Positions 1 to 8,230 of a stretch of DNA of 34,215 bases are shown here, one piece after another. Every line of letters starts with the position of its first letter. Within the stretch, counting starts at the first letter, position 1. The notes beneath the pieces are model-generated. The model worked only from the letters and a program-made list of their open reading frames with translations, did no database searches and was not told the DNA's origin. The position numbers and the translations under genes were made by a program. This DNA comes from Mycobacteriales bacterium (lineage in GTDB: Bacteria; Actinomycetota; Actinomycetes; Mycobacteriales; QHCD01). The stretch is taken from the NCBI GenBank assembly GCA_036497565.1, contig DASXJE010000197.1:1-34215 (forward strand), given 5' to 3'.

Positions 1-2274
1 CCGAGAGTCGGCGCCGACCGCGCCCTCAAGCGGGTCACCGAGTCCTACTGGCGCGGGGAGGCGACGACGGCCGACCTGCACGCGACCGCCGCGCGGGTGC
101 GGCGGGAGAACTGGGAAGCACTCCGGTCCGCCGGAATCGACGAAGTGCCGTGCAACGACTTCTCCTTCTACGATCACGTGCTCGACACCGCCGTCCTCGT
201 CGGCGCGATACCGCCTCGTCATGCGGGACCGGCGGACGACGACGAGTCGGCGGTGCGGCGTTACTTCGGGATGGCCCGGGGCACCGACGGCGCTTCCCCG
301 CTGGAGATGACGAAGTGGTTCGACACCAATTACCACTACCTCGTCCCCGAGATCGGACCCGACACCGACTTCGTCCTCGACCCGCGCAAACCCGTGAGCG
401 AGCTGGCCGAGGCGCTCGACCTCGGGCTCGACGCCCGCCCGGTGCTCCTCGGCCCGATCACGTTTCTCCTGCTGTCCAAGCCGGCGCCCGGCGCACCCGA
501 GGGGTTCGCGCCGATCTCCAGGCTGGACGACCTGCTCGACGTCTACGCCGAACTGCTCGCCACCCTGCGCGGCGCCGGCGCCCGCTGGGTCCAGCTGGAC
601 GAACCGGCCCTTGTCCTCGACCAGCCCGAGGAGGTGCTCGCCGCCACCGCGCGGGCCTACGAGCGCCTGGGCGCGGTGAGCCACCGGCCGCAGCTACTGA
701 TCGCGACCTACTTCGACACCGTCGGTGCGGCGCTGCCGGTGCTGCGCAACGCCCCGGTGGAGGGCCTGGCCCTCGACTTCACCGGCCCGGCCAGGAGCAA
801 CCTCGACGCGCTCGCCGCCGGCGGCGGTCTTCCAGGCAAGCGCCTGATCGCCGGCGTCGTCGACGGCCGCAACGTATGGAAGAACGACCTGCAGGCATCC
901 CTGTCGACGCTCGGCAGGCTGCAGGGCTTCGCCGACGTCGTGGTGGCGCCCTCCTGCTCGTTGCTGCACGTGCCGCTCGACCTCGCCCTCGAGCGCCAGC
1001 TTGATCCGCAGATCGCGCGCTGGCTGGCGTTCGCGCGGCAGAAGGTCGACGAGACGGTGACCCTCGCCCGCGGCATGACCGGCGGTCCGGAGGCGATTCG
1101 TTCCGAGCTCGCGGCCAATCGAGCCGACCTCGCGAGCCGGGCATCGGCTCCGATGACCCGCAACGCGGCGGTGCGGGACCGGGTCGCAGGCGTGACGCCG
1201 GCCGACCTGCGGCGTTCTACGGCGTACGCCGCGCGCGCGACCGCCCAGGCCGCCCGGCTGGCCCTCCCGCCCCTGCCGACGACCACCATCGGGTCGTTCC
1301 CGCAGACCAAGGCCCTGCGGGAGGCGCGGGCCGCGCTGCCGACCGGCGCGTTGGCACCGGAGGACTACCGCGCCCGGATCGGAGCGGAGATCAACCGCGT
1401 CGTCGGTATCCAGGAGGCGGCCGGCCTCGACGTTCTCGTGCACGGTGAGCCCGAGCGCAACGACATGGTGCAGTACTTCGCCGAGCGGCTCACCGGATTT
1501 CTCACCACCCGGCACGGTTGGGTGCAGTCCTTCGGTACCCGTTACGTGCGGCCGCCGGTGATCGCCGGCGACGTATCCCGTCCGGGTCCGATGACCGTCG
1601 ACTGGGCGAGCTTTGCCCAGGGCCTCACCGACCGTCCGGTCAAGGGCATGCTCACCGGGCCGGTGACGATGCTCAGCTGGTCCTACGTCCGCGACGATCA
1701 GCCGCTCGGCGACACCGCCCGACAGGTCGCACTCGCGCTGCGGGACGAGGTCGCCGATCTCGAGGCCGCCGGCCTGGCGATCATCCAGGTCGACGAACCT
1801 GCCCTGCGGGAAGGGTTGCCGCTGCGTGCCGCTGCCCGGCCGGACTATCTGCGCTGGGCGACCGAGGCGTTCCGACTGGCCACGAGTGGGGTGCGCGACG
1901 ACACCCAGATCCACACCCACATGTGCTACGCCGAGTTCGGTGACGTCCTCGACGCGATCGTCGCGCTGGACGCCGACGTGATCAGTCTCGAGGCAGCCCG
2001 ATCGGACATGGCGGTCGTCCGGGAACTTGCCGACGCCGACTACCCGGCGGCGGTCGGGCCCGGGGTCTATGACATCCACTCGCCGCGGGTGCCGGACACC
2101 GCCGAAGTGGTGGCGCTGCTGGATCGCGCGCTGGAGCACCTGCCCGCCGAGCGGGTCTGGGTCAACCCGGACTGCGGCCTGAAGACCCGCAGGGAGGACG
2201 AGGTGATCCCGGCCCTGGCCCACATGGTCGAGGCGGCGCGACAGGCCCGCAGCCGGATCGCGGCCGCCGGCTGA
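1..2274 (+). CDS. metE: Cobalamin-independent methionine synthase, 5' end outside window
   Basis: Transfers the methyl group of 5-methyltetrahydropteroyl-polyglutamate to homocysteine to make methionine in the cytoplasm. The reading frame is open from base 1 ([17 protein letters not shown]), so the true start lies upstream. The first GTG at 97 is internal, because the residues before it match the conserved MetE N-terminus. The N-terminal barrel carries [15 protein letters not shown] and the C-terminal catalytic barrel begins near [12 protein letters not shown]. Zinc-site elements are visible: HTHMCYAEF (His and Cys ligands), the Glu in SLEAARSD, and the terminal Cys in [10 protein letters not shown]. 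The catalytic half appears complete and intact. The gene ends convergently with the next gene, 10 bases away. I saw no cobalamin riboswitch, but the promoter region is outside the window. Confidence 0.97.
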   Translation, partial: PRVGADRALKRVTESYWRGEATTADLHATAARVRRENWEALRSAGIDEVPCNDFSFYDHVLDTAVLVGAIPPRHAGPADDDESAVRRYFGMARGTDGASPLEMTKWFDTNYHYLVPEIGPDTDFVLDPRKPVSELAEALDLGLDARPVLLGPITFLLLSKPAPGAPEGFAPISRLDDLLDVYAELLATLRGAGARWVQLDEPALVLDQPEEVLAATARAYERLGAVSHRPQLLIATYFDTVGAALPVLRNAPVEGLALDFTGPARSNLDALAAGGGLPGKRLIAGVVDGRNVWKNDLQASLSTLGRLQGFADVVVAPSCSLLHVPLDLALERQLDPQIARWLAFARQKVDETVTLARGMTGGPEAIRSELAANRADLASRASAPMTRNAAVRDRVAGVTPADLRRSTAYAARATAQAARLALPPLPTTTIGSFPQTKALREARAALPTGALAPEDYRARIGAEINRVVGIQEAAGLDVLVHGEPERNDMVQYFAERLTGFLTTRHGWVQSFGTRYVRPPVIAGDVSRPGPMTVDWASFAQGLTDRPVKGMLTGPVTMLSWSYVRDDQPLGDTARQVALALRDEVADLEAAGLAIIQVDEPALREGLPLRAAARPDYLRWATEAFRLATSGVRDDTQIHTHMCYAEFGDVLDAIVALDADVISLEAARSDMAVVRELADADYPAAVGPGVYDIHSPRVPDTAEVVALLDRALEHLPAERVWVNPDCGLKTRREDEVIPALAHMVEAARQARSRIAAAG

Positions 2275-2291
2275 GGGCGGCCGGTCAGCCG
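2268..2291. terminator. Stem-loop spanning two convergent stop codons
   Basis: Arms CGGCTGA (2268-2274) and TCAGCCG (2285-2291) form a 7-bp perfect stem with a 10-nt GC-rich loop. The stop codons of metE and of the opposite-strand gene lie in the two arms. There is no T-run, as is common for actinomycete gene-end hairpins. A bidirectional terminator role is inferred from position only. Confidence 0.45.
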
Positions 2292-2848
2292 AGGGTGATG
2301 ATCGTCGTACAGGTCAGCGATCCGCTGATCGTCGCGGTGCGACTGTGCGCACCGGTCTCCGGGATGACGACCCCGGAGAAGGTGATCGTCATGCCGGTAC
2401 GCCGGATGGTGGGCGGTTTTGCGACGTGCTGGTCGCTCCAGGCCGCGCCTGCGGACAGCTGAAGCGCGATCCGCGCGTCTGTCGTGCTATCGGTGCTGAC
2501 CGAGAGGGTGTCCGGGATTCCGGCGGACAGGCTGGTGGATCCCCGGGCGAGTACGCCGGTCGGGGAGTTGGGGCTGTGTACGCAGCTGACCGCGCTGAAG
2601 GTGAACTTCTGGTGCAGGCTGCCGGTCGCCAGGGCATGACCGTGGCCGGTCGGGCCGGACTGCGGCGCCCCGACCGGCAGTCCGCCGCCCCCTCCGCCTG
2701 CTGCACCAGACGGCGGCCCTGAGGTCGCTGCGACCGGGCCGGCCGGTGCCGACGTGCCGCTCGGGTGCGACTGCGCCGCGGTGCGGCCGAGTAATGCGAA
2801 GGCAACCACGACCACAAGTCCACAAAGGACGACGACCCGCCGCGACAC
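2285..2848 (-). CDS. Small exported protein of unknown function
   Basis: About 187 residues. The GTG at 2848 is chosen because a near-perfect Shine-Dalgarno (GGAGGTGA) precedes it by about 6 nt. The upstream ATG at 2887 lacks one. The N-terminus is SRR followed by a hydrophobic stretch ([17 protein letters not shown]), so it is a signal peptide or membrane anchor. There is no proper lipobox after the hydrophobic core, since the only early Cys comes too soon. A low-complexity Ser/Pro/Gly linker then precedes a C-terminal beta-rich domain of about 120 residues with two Cys (AVSCVHS and SLTCTT) that could form a disulfide. The layout resembles small actinobacterial cell-envelope proteins such as the LpqH type, but the similarity is only in layout. 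I do not recognise the family. Confidence 0.7.
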   Translation of the reverse strand: MSRRVVVLCGLVVVVAFALLGRTAAQSHPSGTSAPAGPVAATSGPPSGAAGGGGGGLPVGAPQSGPTGHGHALATGSLHQKFTFSAVSCVHSPNSPTGVLARGSTSLSAGIPDTLSVSTDSTTDARIALQLSAGAAWSDQHVAKPPTIRRTGMTITFSGVVIPETGAHSRTATISGSLTCTTIITLG

Positions 2849-2991
2849 AGATTTCACCTCCACATGCTGCGCCATCGGCCTCGACATCGGAGCCGATCAT
2901 GTGTCAGCGTTGCACGGCGGGCGCTTCCCGGCTCGCGTGACACGGCGCCGATGACCTCGTCGGGCGCCGTCCGAGTGGGAGCATCACGGCT

Positions 2992-3978
2992 ATGACTGTG
3001 TCGGGGGCAGTTACCGACGCTGTTCGGCGTACCCACGGGCGGGTCGGGTCGGTCGGCGTATTGACCGGGTCGTTGGTCGCCGTACTCGCCCTGCAGCCGG
3101 TGCTCGTCGGGGCCTTCGACGCGCCCGCGGTCCAGGCGTGGGCGACGGTGTTCGTCGCAGTCGTCGTTCAGGCGGTGCCGTTCCTGGTCCTGGGTGTCGT
3201 GATCAGTGCTGTGATCGCCACGTTCGTTCCGGCGACCTTTTTCGAGCGGGCCCTCCCCCGGCGGGCGATTGCGGCCGTGCCGGTCGCCGGGCTCGCCGGC
3301 GCGGCGCTGCCGGGCTGCGAGTGCGCCTCGGTGCCGATCGCCGGCCGGCTGATGTCCCGCGGCGTCGCAGCGCCTGCAGCGCTGGCGTTTCTGCTGTCCG
3401 CGCCGGCGATCAACCCGGTGGTGCGGGTGGCGACCGCGGTCGCCTTCCCCGGCCGTCCGGAGATGGTGCTGGCGCGCTTCGTCGCGTCGTTGGCGGCTGC
3501 GGTGGTCGTGGGCTGGGTGTGGGCGCGCTTCGGCCGCGCCGAGTGGACCCGCGCCGTGAGCCGGCCGGCGCCGGTCGACCGCACACTCGCCGGATTCGCC
3601 GCGGCGTGCCGGCACGACTTCGTCAACGCCGGCGGTTTCCTGGTGATCGGCAGCTTCACGTCGGCCACCTTGAACGTCGTGGTCCCCCGCAGCGTGCTCG
3701 ACATGGTCGGCACGTCCTGGCTCGCGGTGCCGATGCTCGCCGTACTCGCTGTGGTGCTGGCGATCTGCTCCGAGGCGGACGCCTTCATCGCGTCGAGTCT
3801 GACCCAGTTTTCCTTGACCGCACGATTGGCATTCCTTGTAGTCGGGCCGATGGTCGACATCAAACTGATCGCCATGCAGGCCGGACTCTTCGGCCGGGCC
3901 TTCGTCGTCCGCTTCGCACCGCTCGTCTTCGTCGTCGGGATCGCCACCAGCGTCGCGATCGGGGGGTGGTTGCTGTGA
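2992..3978 (+). CDS. DUF318/ArsP_1-type membrane permease
   Basis: A 328-residue polytopic membrane protein with about eight to ten hydrophobic segments. It has the two family signatures: ALPGCECASVPIAGR near residues 106-120, with Cys109 and Cys111, and CSEADAFIASS from Cys259. Members of this family (PF03773, which includes organoarsenical efflux protein ArsP and the YraQ/YcgR proteins) move small or metal-linked solutes, but most substrates are unknown. No ars genes are nearby. The ATG at 2992 has GGGAG about 10 nt upstream. The stop overlaps the start of the next gene (GTGA), so the two are translationally coupled. This pairing with a TIGR03943 protein recurs in Gram-positives, which suggests a two-component membrane system. 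I do not assign a substrate. Confidence 0.88.
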   Translation: MTVSGAVTDAVRRTHGRVGSVGVLTGSLVAVLALQPVLVGAFDAPAVQAWATVFVAVVVQAVPFLVLGVVISAVIATFVPATFFERALPRRAIAAVPVAGLAGAALPGCECASVPIAGRLMSRGVAAPAALAFLLSAPAINPVVRVATAVAFPGRPEMVLARFVASLAAAVVVGWVWARFGRAEWTRAVSRPAPVDRTLAGFAAACRHDFVNAGGFLVIGSFTSATLNVVVPRSVLDMVGTSWLAVPMLAVLAVVLAICSEADAFIASSLTQFSLTARLAFLVVGPMVDIKLIAMQAGLFGRAFVVRFAPLVFVVGIATSVAIGGWLL

Positions 3979-4727
3979 ACCAGGATGCCCAGAGCCTGCT
4001 CGTCGTGCTTGTCGGCGCGGCCGTGACGCGGATCGCGGCGGACGGGAGTTACCAGCTCTACGTCCGCGGCAATCTCCGCCCGTGGCTGCTCATCGCCGGC
4101 ATCGTGCTCATCGTGATCGGCATCGTGTCCCTGCTCCGCAGCGACCTGCGTCGGCGCGGAAACGACGCCGTCGAGCACGCCGACGACGGGGTGGCCGCCG
4201 ACGGTGACGGTCACGGGCACGCGCACACCGGCCAGCGCTGGGTGGCCTGGCTGTTGCTGGCACCGATCCTGGTCATCTTTCTCGTCGCTCCCCCGGCCCT
4301 GGGCGCCTATACCGCAGCGCATCGGGGCGGTGGCGTCGCGAAGCCGGTGGGCGACAGCACCTTCACCGCATTGCCGGCCGGCAGCGCGGTGCCCGACACG
4401 CTGCGGGACTTCTCCGAACGCGCGGTGTGGGACAAGGGCCGCACCCTGACCGGCCGCACGGTCGCGCTCACCGGGTTCGTCACCCCTCGGACCGGCGGCG
4501 GGATCTTCCTGACCCGCATGATGATCACCTGTTGTGCCGCCGACGCGAGCCCGATCGAGGTCATGGTCACCGGCACCATTCCGCGGGTGCGGGCCAACGA
4601 GTGGCTGAAGGTCACCGGACGCTACGCGGGGCTCGATCACCGCGACGACAACGGTTCCGGGCCGCTCGCAGTTCTGCGGGTCGTACGGATCACGCCGGTC
4701 GGCGCCCCGGCCGAGCCCTACGAGTGA
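3975..4727 (+). CDS. TIGR03943-family partner of the DUF318 permease
   Basis: About 250 residues, starting at the GTG that overlaps the permease stop. The frame is open further upstream, but that part is only an antisense-looking readthrough of the permease. Two or three N-terminal hydrophobic segments are split by a His-rich linker (GHGHAH, residues 79-84). A soluble OB-like C-terminal domain follows and contains TCCAADASPIEVMVTG, with the vicinal Cys186-Cys187. Strand patterns such as GRTVALTGFVT and EWLKVTGRYAG support a beta barrel. The His-rich loop and Cys pair would suit a transition metal or a soft-metal compound, but that is inference. B. subtilis has a comparable YcgQ/YcgR pair. The gene probably ends at the inverted repeat at 4757-4814. 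Confidence 0.85.
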   Translation: MNQDAQSLLVVLVGAAVTRIAADGSYQLYVRGNLRPWLLIAGIVLIVIGIVSLLRSDLRRRGNDAVEHADDGVAADGDGHGHAHTGQRWVAWLLLAPILVIFLVAPPALGAYTAAHRGGGVAKPVGDSTFTALPAGSAVPDTLRDFSERAVWDKGRTLTGRTVALTGFVTPRTGGGIFLTRMMITCCAADASPIEVMVTGTIPRVRANEWLKVTGRYAGLDHRDDNGSGPLAVLRVVRITPVGAPAEPYE

Positions 4728-4756
4728 CCGCAACCGCGACCTATCTCCCAGCGCTC

Positions 4757-4814
4757 CCATGATCGTGATCGGATCCGTACGGCGTTTCGCGGCTTTATCC
4801 GATCACGATCATGG
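4757..4814. repeat. 18-bp perfect inverted repeat in a convergent intergenic gap
   Basis: The arms at 4757-4774 and 4797-4814 are exact reverse complements over 18 bases, separated by a 22-nt loop. The element sits between the stop of the TIGR03943 gene and the stop of the opposite-strand HNH-like gene. It could act as a bidirectional terminator. There is no T-run and the stem is only moderately GC-rich, so a dispersed palindromic repeat or a protein-binding site is equally possible. Confidence 0.6.
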
Positions 4815-4845
4815 ACGTGAGGGCGGGAGCGGGTCAGGACTCCGG

Positions 4846-4890
4846 TCGGCGGTCAGCGGGTCGGCGGTCAGCGGGTCGGCGGTCAGCGGG
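4846..4890. repeat. Three tandem copies of a 15-bp unit
   Basis: The unit TCGGCGGTCAGCGGG occurs three times with no mismatch (4846-4860, 4861-4875, 4876-4890). It covers the last few bases of the HNH-like gene and the sequence just after its stop. The unit length is a multiple of three, but each copy brings an in-frame stop on the gene strand, so the repeat does not extend the protein. It probably arose by slippage. Confidence 0.8.
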
Positions 4891-5369
4891 GTGCGTCGGC
4901 CTCGGCCTCGCGGCTGAGTGCGACCGTCAACGCGTCGAGGGTGCCGGCTTGAATCGCGCGGTGCGCAGCCTCGGCGTCGCGCCGGCGACGGTGCGTGGCG
5001 CTCGCCCGGACCACGCCGACCCGGCGGGCGTGACCACGGTCGCCGGAACCGCGCGCAGCGGTGCGGCCGGTGATGGTGCGCGACCGCAGGTGTGCATCGG
5101 CGGTCGCCCGGGTGACCGGTGCGCACATCGATCGGTCGCACCGGTGGACGACCAGATGGTCGTCACCTGGTTCGCCGTGCCAGGCGAACCACGCGAAGCG
5201 GTGCGCGCTCCATGCCCGGTCGTAGGCCCAGAAGTGCCCGTGGCCGTCGCTGCCGGGCGGACCGATCCATAGGTGACAGCCGTCCGGGACGACGACCACC
5301 GACGCGCAGAACCGCCGCCACGTCGTCGGATCGACGTACGGCGGGACGGGTGTCGTGAGCCGGGTCACG
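4883..5369 (-). CDS. Small HNH-endonuclease-like protein
   Basis: About 161 residues from a GTG at 5369, preceded at 5 nt by GGGGA. A TTG further upstream (5404) would add 12 residues and has no clear ribosome site. The sequence CHLWIGPPGSDGHGHFWAYD, then AHRFAW, then VVHRCDRSMC (residues 73-82) follows the layout of small actinobacterial and phage HNH proteins, where a CxxW strand is followed by a His-x-Cys-Asp zinc/HNH core. The C-terminal third is Arg/Ala-rich with a helical RRRRDAEAAHRAIQAG segment. DNA cleavage or binding is inferred from family resemblance. The HNH core is not textbook, because the second Cys is followed by APVTR in place of the usual Asn-Pro-x-His, so activity is uncertain. 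There is no phage context here. Confidence 0.6.
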
Positions 5370-5591
5370 TTCCCCAGGATGGGACAGAAATCCTGATGAC
5401 GCAACGGAACCGATCAGTCACTAGTGGTCACACCGTGGCCAGTCCGTGTTGTCCGTCATGGCGCCCTTCTGCCCCGATATGACGCCGTGGGGTGCAACCC
5501 CGACCTGCCGAACGGCTCTGGATGTCGTAGCGTCTGCGCACGTCGACTGGGCTCAACGCTTTCACCATCTGACGGCGAGGAAGGATTCGCA
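5370..5591. promoter_or_regulatory. Divergent intergenic region upstream of the CUT2 operon
   Basis: About 220 bases between the starts of the HNH-like gene (minus) and the sugar-binding lipoprotein (plus). It contains a short hairpin, GGGGT-GCA-ACCCC (5489-5501). It also has a weak LacI/CcpA-like site, read on the minus strand as TGAAAGCGTTGAGC (5551-5564), 27 nt before the ATG. I see no convincing -35/-10 pair. Sugar control of the operon through a LacI-type regulator is plausible, but no such regulator is in the window. Confidence 0.25.
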
Positions 5592-6698
5592 ATGTCACTG
5601 CATCGGCGGGATTTCCTGCATCTCGCGTGCGGCGGGCTCGCCGGAGGTGCGTTGACGGCCGCCGCCGGGTGCGCCTCCACCGCCCAGGCCAGCGGCGGCC
5701 ACCGCAAGCTGCGCATCGCTCTCGCCAACTCCTACATCGGCAACAGTTGGCGCATCGAGATGGAGAACCAGTGGAAGGCGGCTCTGCAGATGGAGCCGTT
5801 CGCCTCGCAGGTCGAGGGCACGATCTACAACGCCAACAACAACCTCCGCGACCAGTCGCAGGAGATGGCCAACCTGGTGTCGCTGCAGGTCGATGCGATC
5901 GTCATCGACGCGGCGTCACCGACCGCGCTCAACGGGATCATCGAGCAGGCTGCGGCGCACGGCATCCTCGTGATCGCATTCGACAACACGGTGAGCACGA
6001 AGAAGGCCCTGAACGTCAACACCGACCAATTCAAGTTCGGGCAGTTGCTCGCCGAACATCTCGCCGGCCTGCTGCACGGCAAGGGAAACGTCATCATGGG
6101 CACCGGCGTACCGGGGACCACTGTCGACGCCGATCGCAATGCCGGCGCGGAGAAGGTCTGGAAGAAGTACCCCGGGATCAAGGTCGTCAACAAGTTCACC
6201 ACGATGTGGGACTCATCCGTCGCGCAGAAGAATGCCGCGGCGATCCTGCCTTCACTGCCCAAGATCGACGGCATCTGGGCACAGGGCGGAACTGACGGGA
6301 TCCTGAAAGCCTTCCAGGGGGCAGGGAAACCGCTTCCACCGACCTGCGGCGAATCGGAGAACGGCTTCCGCAAGTTCCTGGCCGGCATGCCGGGGTATCC
6401 CAAGGTGAAGGGACTGTCGATCGGCCAGCCGCCGTACCTCTCGGTCGTGTCGCTCGAGGTCGCGCGGCGGATCCTGCGGCACGAGTACCCCCGGCAGGAT
6501 GTCGTTCTGCCCTTCCCGTCAGTGACCGACCAGACGGTGAAGGTCGGCCAGACGGTGTTTCCCGAGGTGGCGGACAGCTTCTTCACCGGCTTCACCGACA
6601 CCTCGGCCCGTCCGGTCTTGCACATGTGCCTGCAGAGCGCACTCAAGGGCACCCCGTGTGCGCACAGCCTCAACGTGAATCTCCCGAAGGAGGCCTGA
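5592..6698 (+). CDS. CUT2-type sugar-binding lipoprotein with Tat signal
   Basis: A 368-residue periplasmic-binding-protein-like (Peripla_BP_4) solute receptor for an ABC importer. The ATG at 5592 opens with a twin-arginine motif (HRRDFLHLA, residues 4-12) and a lipobox-like AAGC with Cys27. It should therefore be exported folded and anchored to the outer face of the membrane. The mature part begins KLRIALANSYIGNSWRIEME and contains the typical QVDAIVIDAASPTALNGII and VIAFDNTVST strands. GEDGEG-like GCGAGGAAGG lies upstream as the ribosome site. It heads a four-gene operon with 2-nt, then -4 and -4 nt spacing. No metabolic gene accompanies the transporter, so the sugar cannot be deduced. Ribose, xylose or another monosaccharide are only class-level guesses. 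Confidence 0.88.
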   Translation: MSLHRRDFLHLACGGLAGGALTAAAGCASTAQASGGHRKLRIALANSYIGNSWRIEMENQWKAALQMEPFASQVEGTIYNANNNLRDQSQEMANLVSLQVDAIVIDAASPTALNGIIEQAAAHGILVIAFDNTVSTKKALNVNTDQFKFGQLLAEHLAGLLHGKGNVIMGTGVPGTTVDADRNAGAEKVWKKYPGIKVVNKFTTMWDSSVAQKNAAAILPSLPKIDGIWAQGGTDGILKAFQGAGKPLPPTCGESENGFRKFLAGMPGYPKVKGLSIGQPPYLSVVSLEVARRILRHEYPRQDVVLPFPSVTDQTVKVGQTVFPEVADSFFTGFTDTSARPVLHMCLQSALKGTPCAHSLNVNLPKEA

Positions 6699-6700
6699 TC

Positions 6701-8230
6701 GTGCCGACACCGCAGGACGGCCGAGGAGGTACGACGATCACGGGCCCGGCGATCGAGGGTCTCGACATCTCGAAGCACTTCGGTGCCGTGGCCGCTCTGC
6801 ACGACGCGACGTTCCAGGCCGACTTCGGCGAGATCCACGCCATCATCGGGGAGAACGGCGCCGGCAAGAGCACGATGATCAAGGCGCTGTGCGGGATGCA
6901 CCAGCCCGACGGCGGGCAGATCCGGATCCGCGGTCAGCAGGAGAGGCTGCGCAGCCCGGACGCCGCCCACGATCACGGGATCGGTGCGGTGTTCCAGGAG
7001 CTGACCCTGCTGCCCTGGATGACAGCGGCGGAAAACCTGCTGATCCGCCGGGAACCGCGGCACTTCGGCATCGTCCGCCGCGGCGAGCTCGTCCCCCGGG
7101 CCGAGGAGCTCCTCGCGCAGTACGACGTGCACAGCATCGACCCCCGCGAAGTGGTCGCGAACCTGTCGCTGGCCCAGCGCCAGATGCTCGAGGTGGTCCG
7201 GACGGTCAGTCGCGAGCCGAGCATCCTCTTCTTCGACGAGCCCACCTCGTCATTGCCCGAGCGGGAGTCGGACTGGCTGTTCCAGTTGCTGCGCCGGCTT
7301 CGCGACGAGGGTGCCTGCATCGTCTTCACCTCCCACCGGTGGCGGGAGATCAGCAGCCTCGCCGACCGGGTCACGATCTTCCGCGGCGGCACCGAGGTCG
7401 AGACTCGGGACAGGTTCGGCGAGGACGAGGCGGTCCGGCTGATGACCGGCCGGAGTGCCGCGGAGCCGGTCGCGGCGCTGGAGCCGTTGGAGCGTCACGA
7501 GCCGGTGCTCGAGGTTCGCGATCTGCAGGGCACCGGCCTGGACGGCGTCTCCTTCGCCGTACACGCCGGCGAGGTGGTGGGCGTCGGCGGCCTAGAGGGC
7601 CAGGGGCAACGCGAGCTGTTCCACGCCCTCTTCGGAGTGCAGCGGGCGCAGGGCGTCATCGAGGTCGAGCGGTCGCCCCGGCGGCTGCGCAGTCCGCGCG
7701 ACGCGATCAAGGCGGGCATCGCGCTCGTGCCGGAGGACCGCAAGGGTGAGGGCCTGCTGCTGCCGATGTCGGTGAAGGAGAATCTCACCCTCAGCGTCCT
7801 CAGCTCCCTGTCGCGGGGCGGTTTCAGCAAGCTCCGCGAAGAGCGTCGGGTCGCCGAAGACCTCATGGGCCGGCTCCGGATCCGCGCTCGCGGCTGGGCC
7901 CAGCCCGTGCGCGGCCTCAGCGGCGGCAACCAGCAGAAGGCACTGATCGGCCGCTGGCTGCTCACCGACTCGCGGGTGCTGTTGCTCTACGACATCACCC
8001 GCGGCGTCGACGTCGCCACCAAGCAGGACCTCTACCGGCTGATGGCCGACCTCGCCGCGCAGGGAAAGGCGATCCTCTACTACTCCTCGGACACCGAGGA
8101 GGTCGCGCACCATTCGCATCGGGTCCTGGTCATGCGCGACGGGCGGATCGTCAGCGAGCTCACCGGACCCGACATCGACCCGGAGGCGATCGTCGGGGCC
8201 GCCGTACGCGAGGAGGCAACGTCGGCATGA
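6701..8230 (+). CDS. RbsA/MglA-type double-domain sugar ABC ATPase
   Basis: A 509-residue ATPase that energises the importer on the cytoplasmic side. The GTG at 6701 follows GAAGGAGGCC and lies 2 nt after the lipoprotein stop. The first nucleotide-binding domain is complete: Walker A GENGAGKST (residues 50-58), signature LSLAQRQ, and Walker B ILFFDEPTS near 175-183. The second domain has the degenerate P-loop usual for this family (GGLEGQGQRE), an intact signature LSGGNQQKA near 406, and a Walker B reading VLLLYDITRGVD near 426, where the usual catalytic Glu-Pro is replaced by Ile-Thr. Loss of one ATPase site is normal in RbsA-type proteins. The second copy here looks especially inactive. The stop overlaps the next start (ATGA). 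Confidence 0.93.
   Translation: MPTPQDGRGGTTITGPAIEGLDISKHFGAVAALHDATFQADFGEIHAIIGENGAGKSTMIKALCGMHQPDGGQIRIRGQQERLRSPDAAHDHGIGAVFQELTLLPWMTAAENLLIRREPRHFGIVRRGELVPRAEELLAQYDVHSIDPREVVANLSLAQRQMLEVVRTVSREPSILFFDEPTSSLPERESDWLFQLLRRLRDEGACIVFTSHRWREISSLADRVTIFRGGTEVETRDRFGEDEAVRLMTGRSAAEPVAALEPLERHEPVLEVRDLQGTGLDGVSFAVHAGEVVGVGGLEGQGQRELFHALFGVQRAQGVIEVERSPRRLRSPRDAIKAGIALVPEDRKGEGLLLPMSVKENLTLSVLSSLSRGGFSKLREERRVAEDLMGRLRIRARGWAQPVRGLSGGNQQKALIGRWLLTDSRVLLLYDITRGVDVATKQDLYRLMADLAAQGKAILYYSSDTEEVAHHSHRVLVMRDGRIVSELTGPDIDPEAIVGAAVREEATSA

Noticed and set aside
97-150. GTG at 97 as the start of metE
   Set aside because: The frame is open from base 1, and the residues before 97 match the conserved MetE N-terminus, so the gene is cut by the window edge.
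2886-2943. Short inverted repeats (ATCGG/CCGAT and GTGTCA/TGACAC) as operators upstream of the permease
   Set aside because: The arms are only 5-6 bases, which is expected by chance in high-GC DNA, and they match no known operator family.
5419-5426. CACTAGTG palindrome as a fourth copy of the gene-end hairpin
   Set aside because: It lacks the ACT loop and GC stem, and it sits between divergent starts, not at a gene end.
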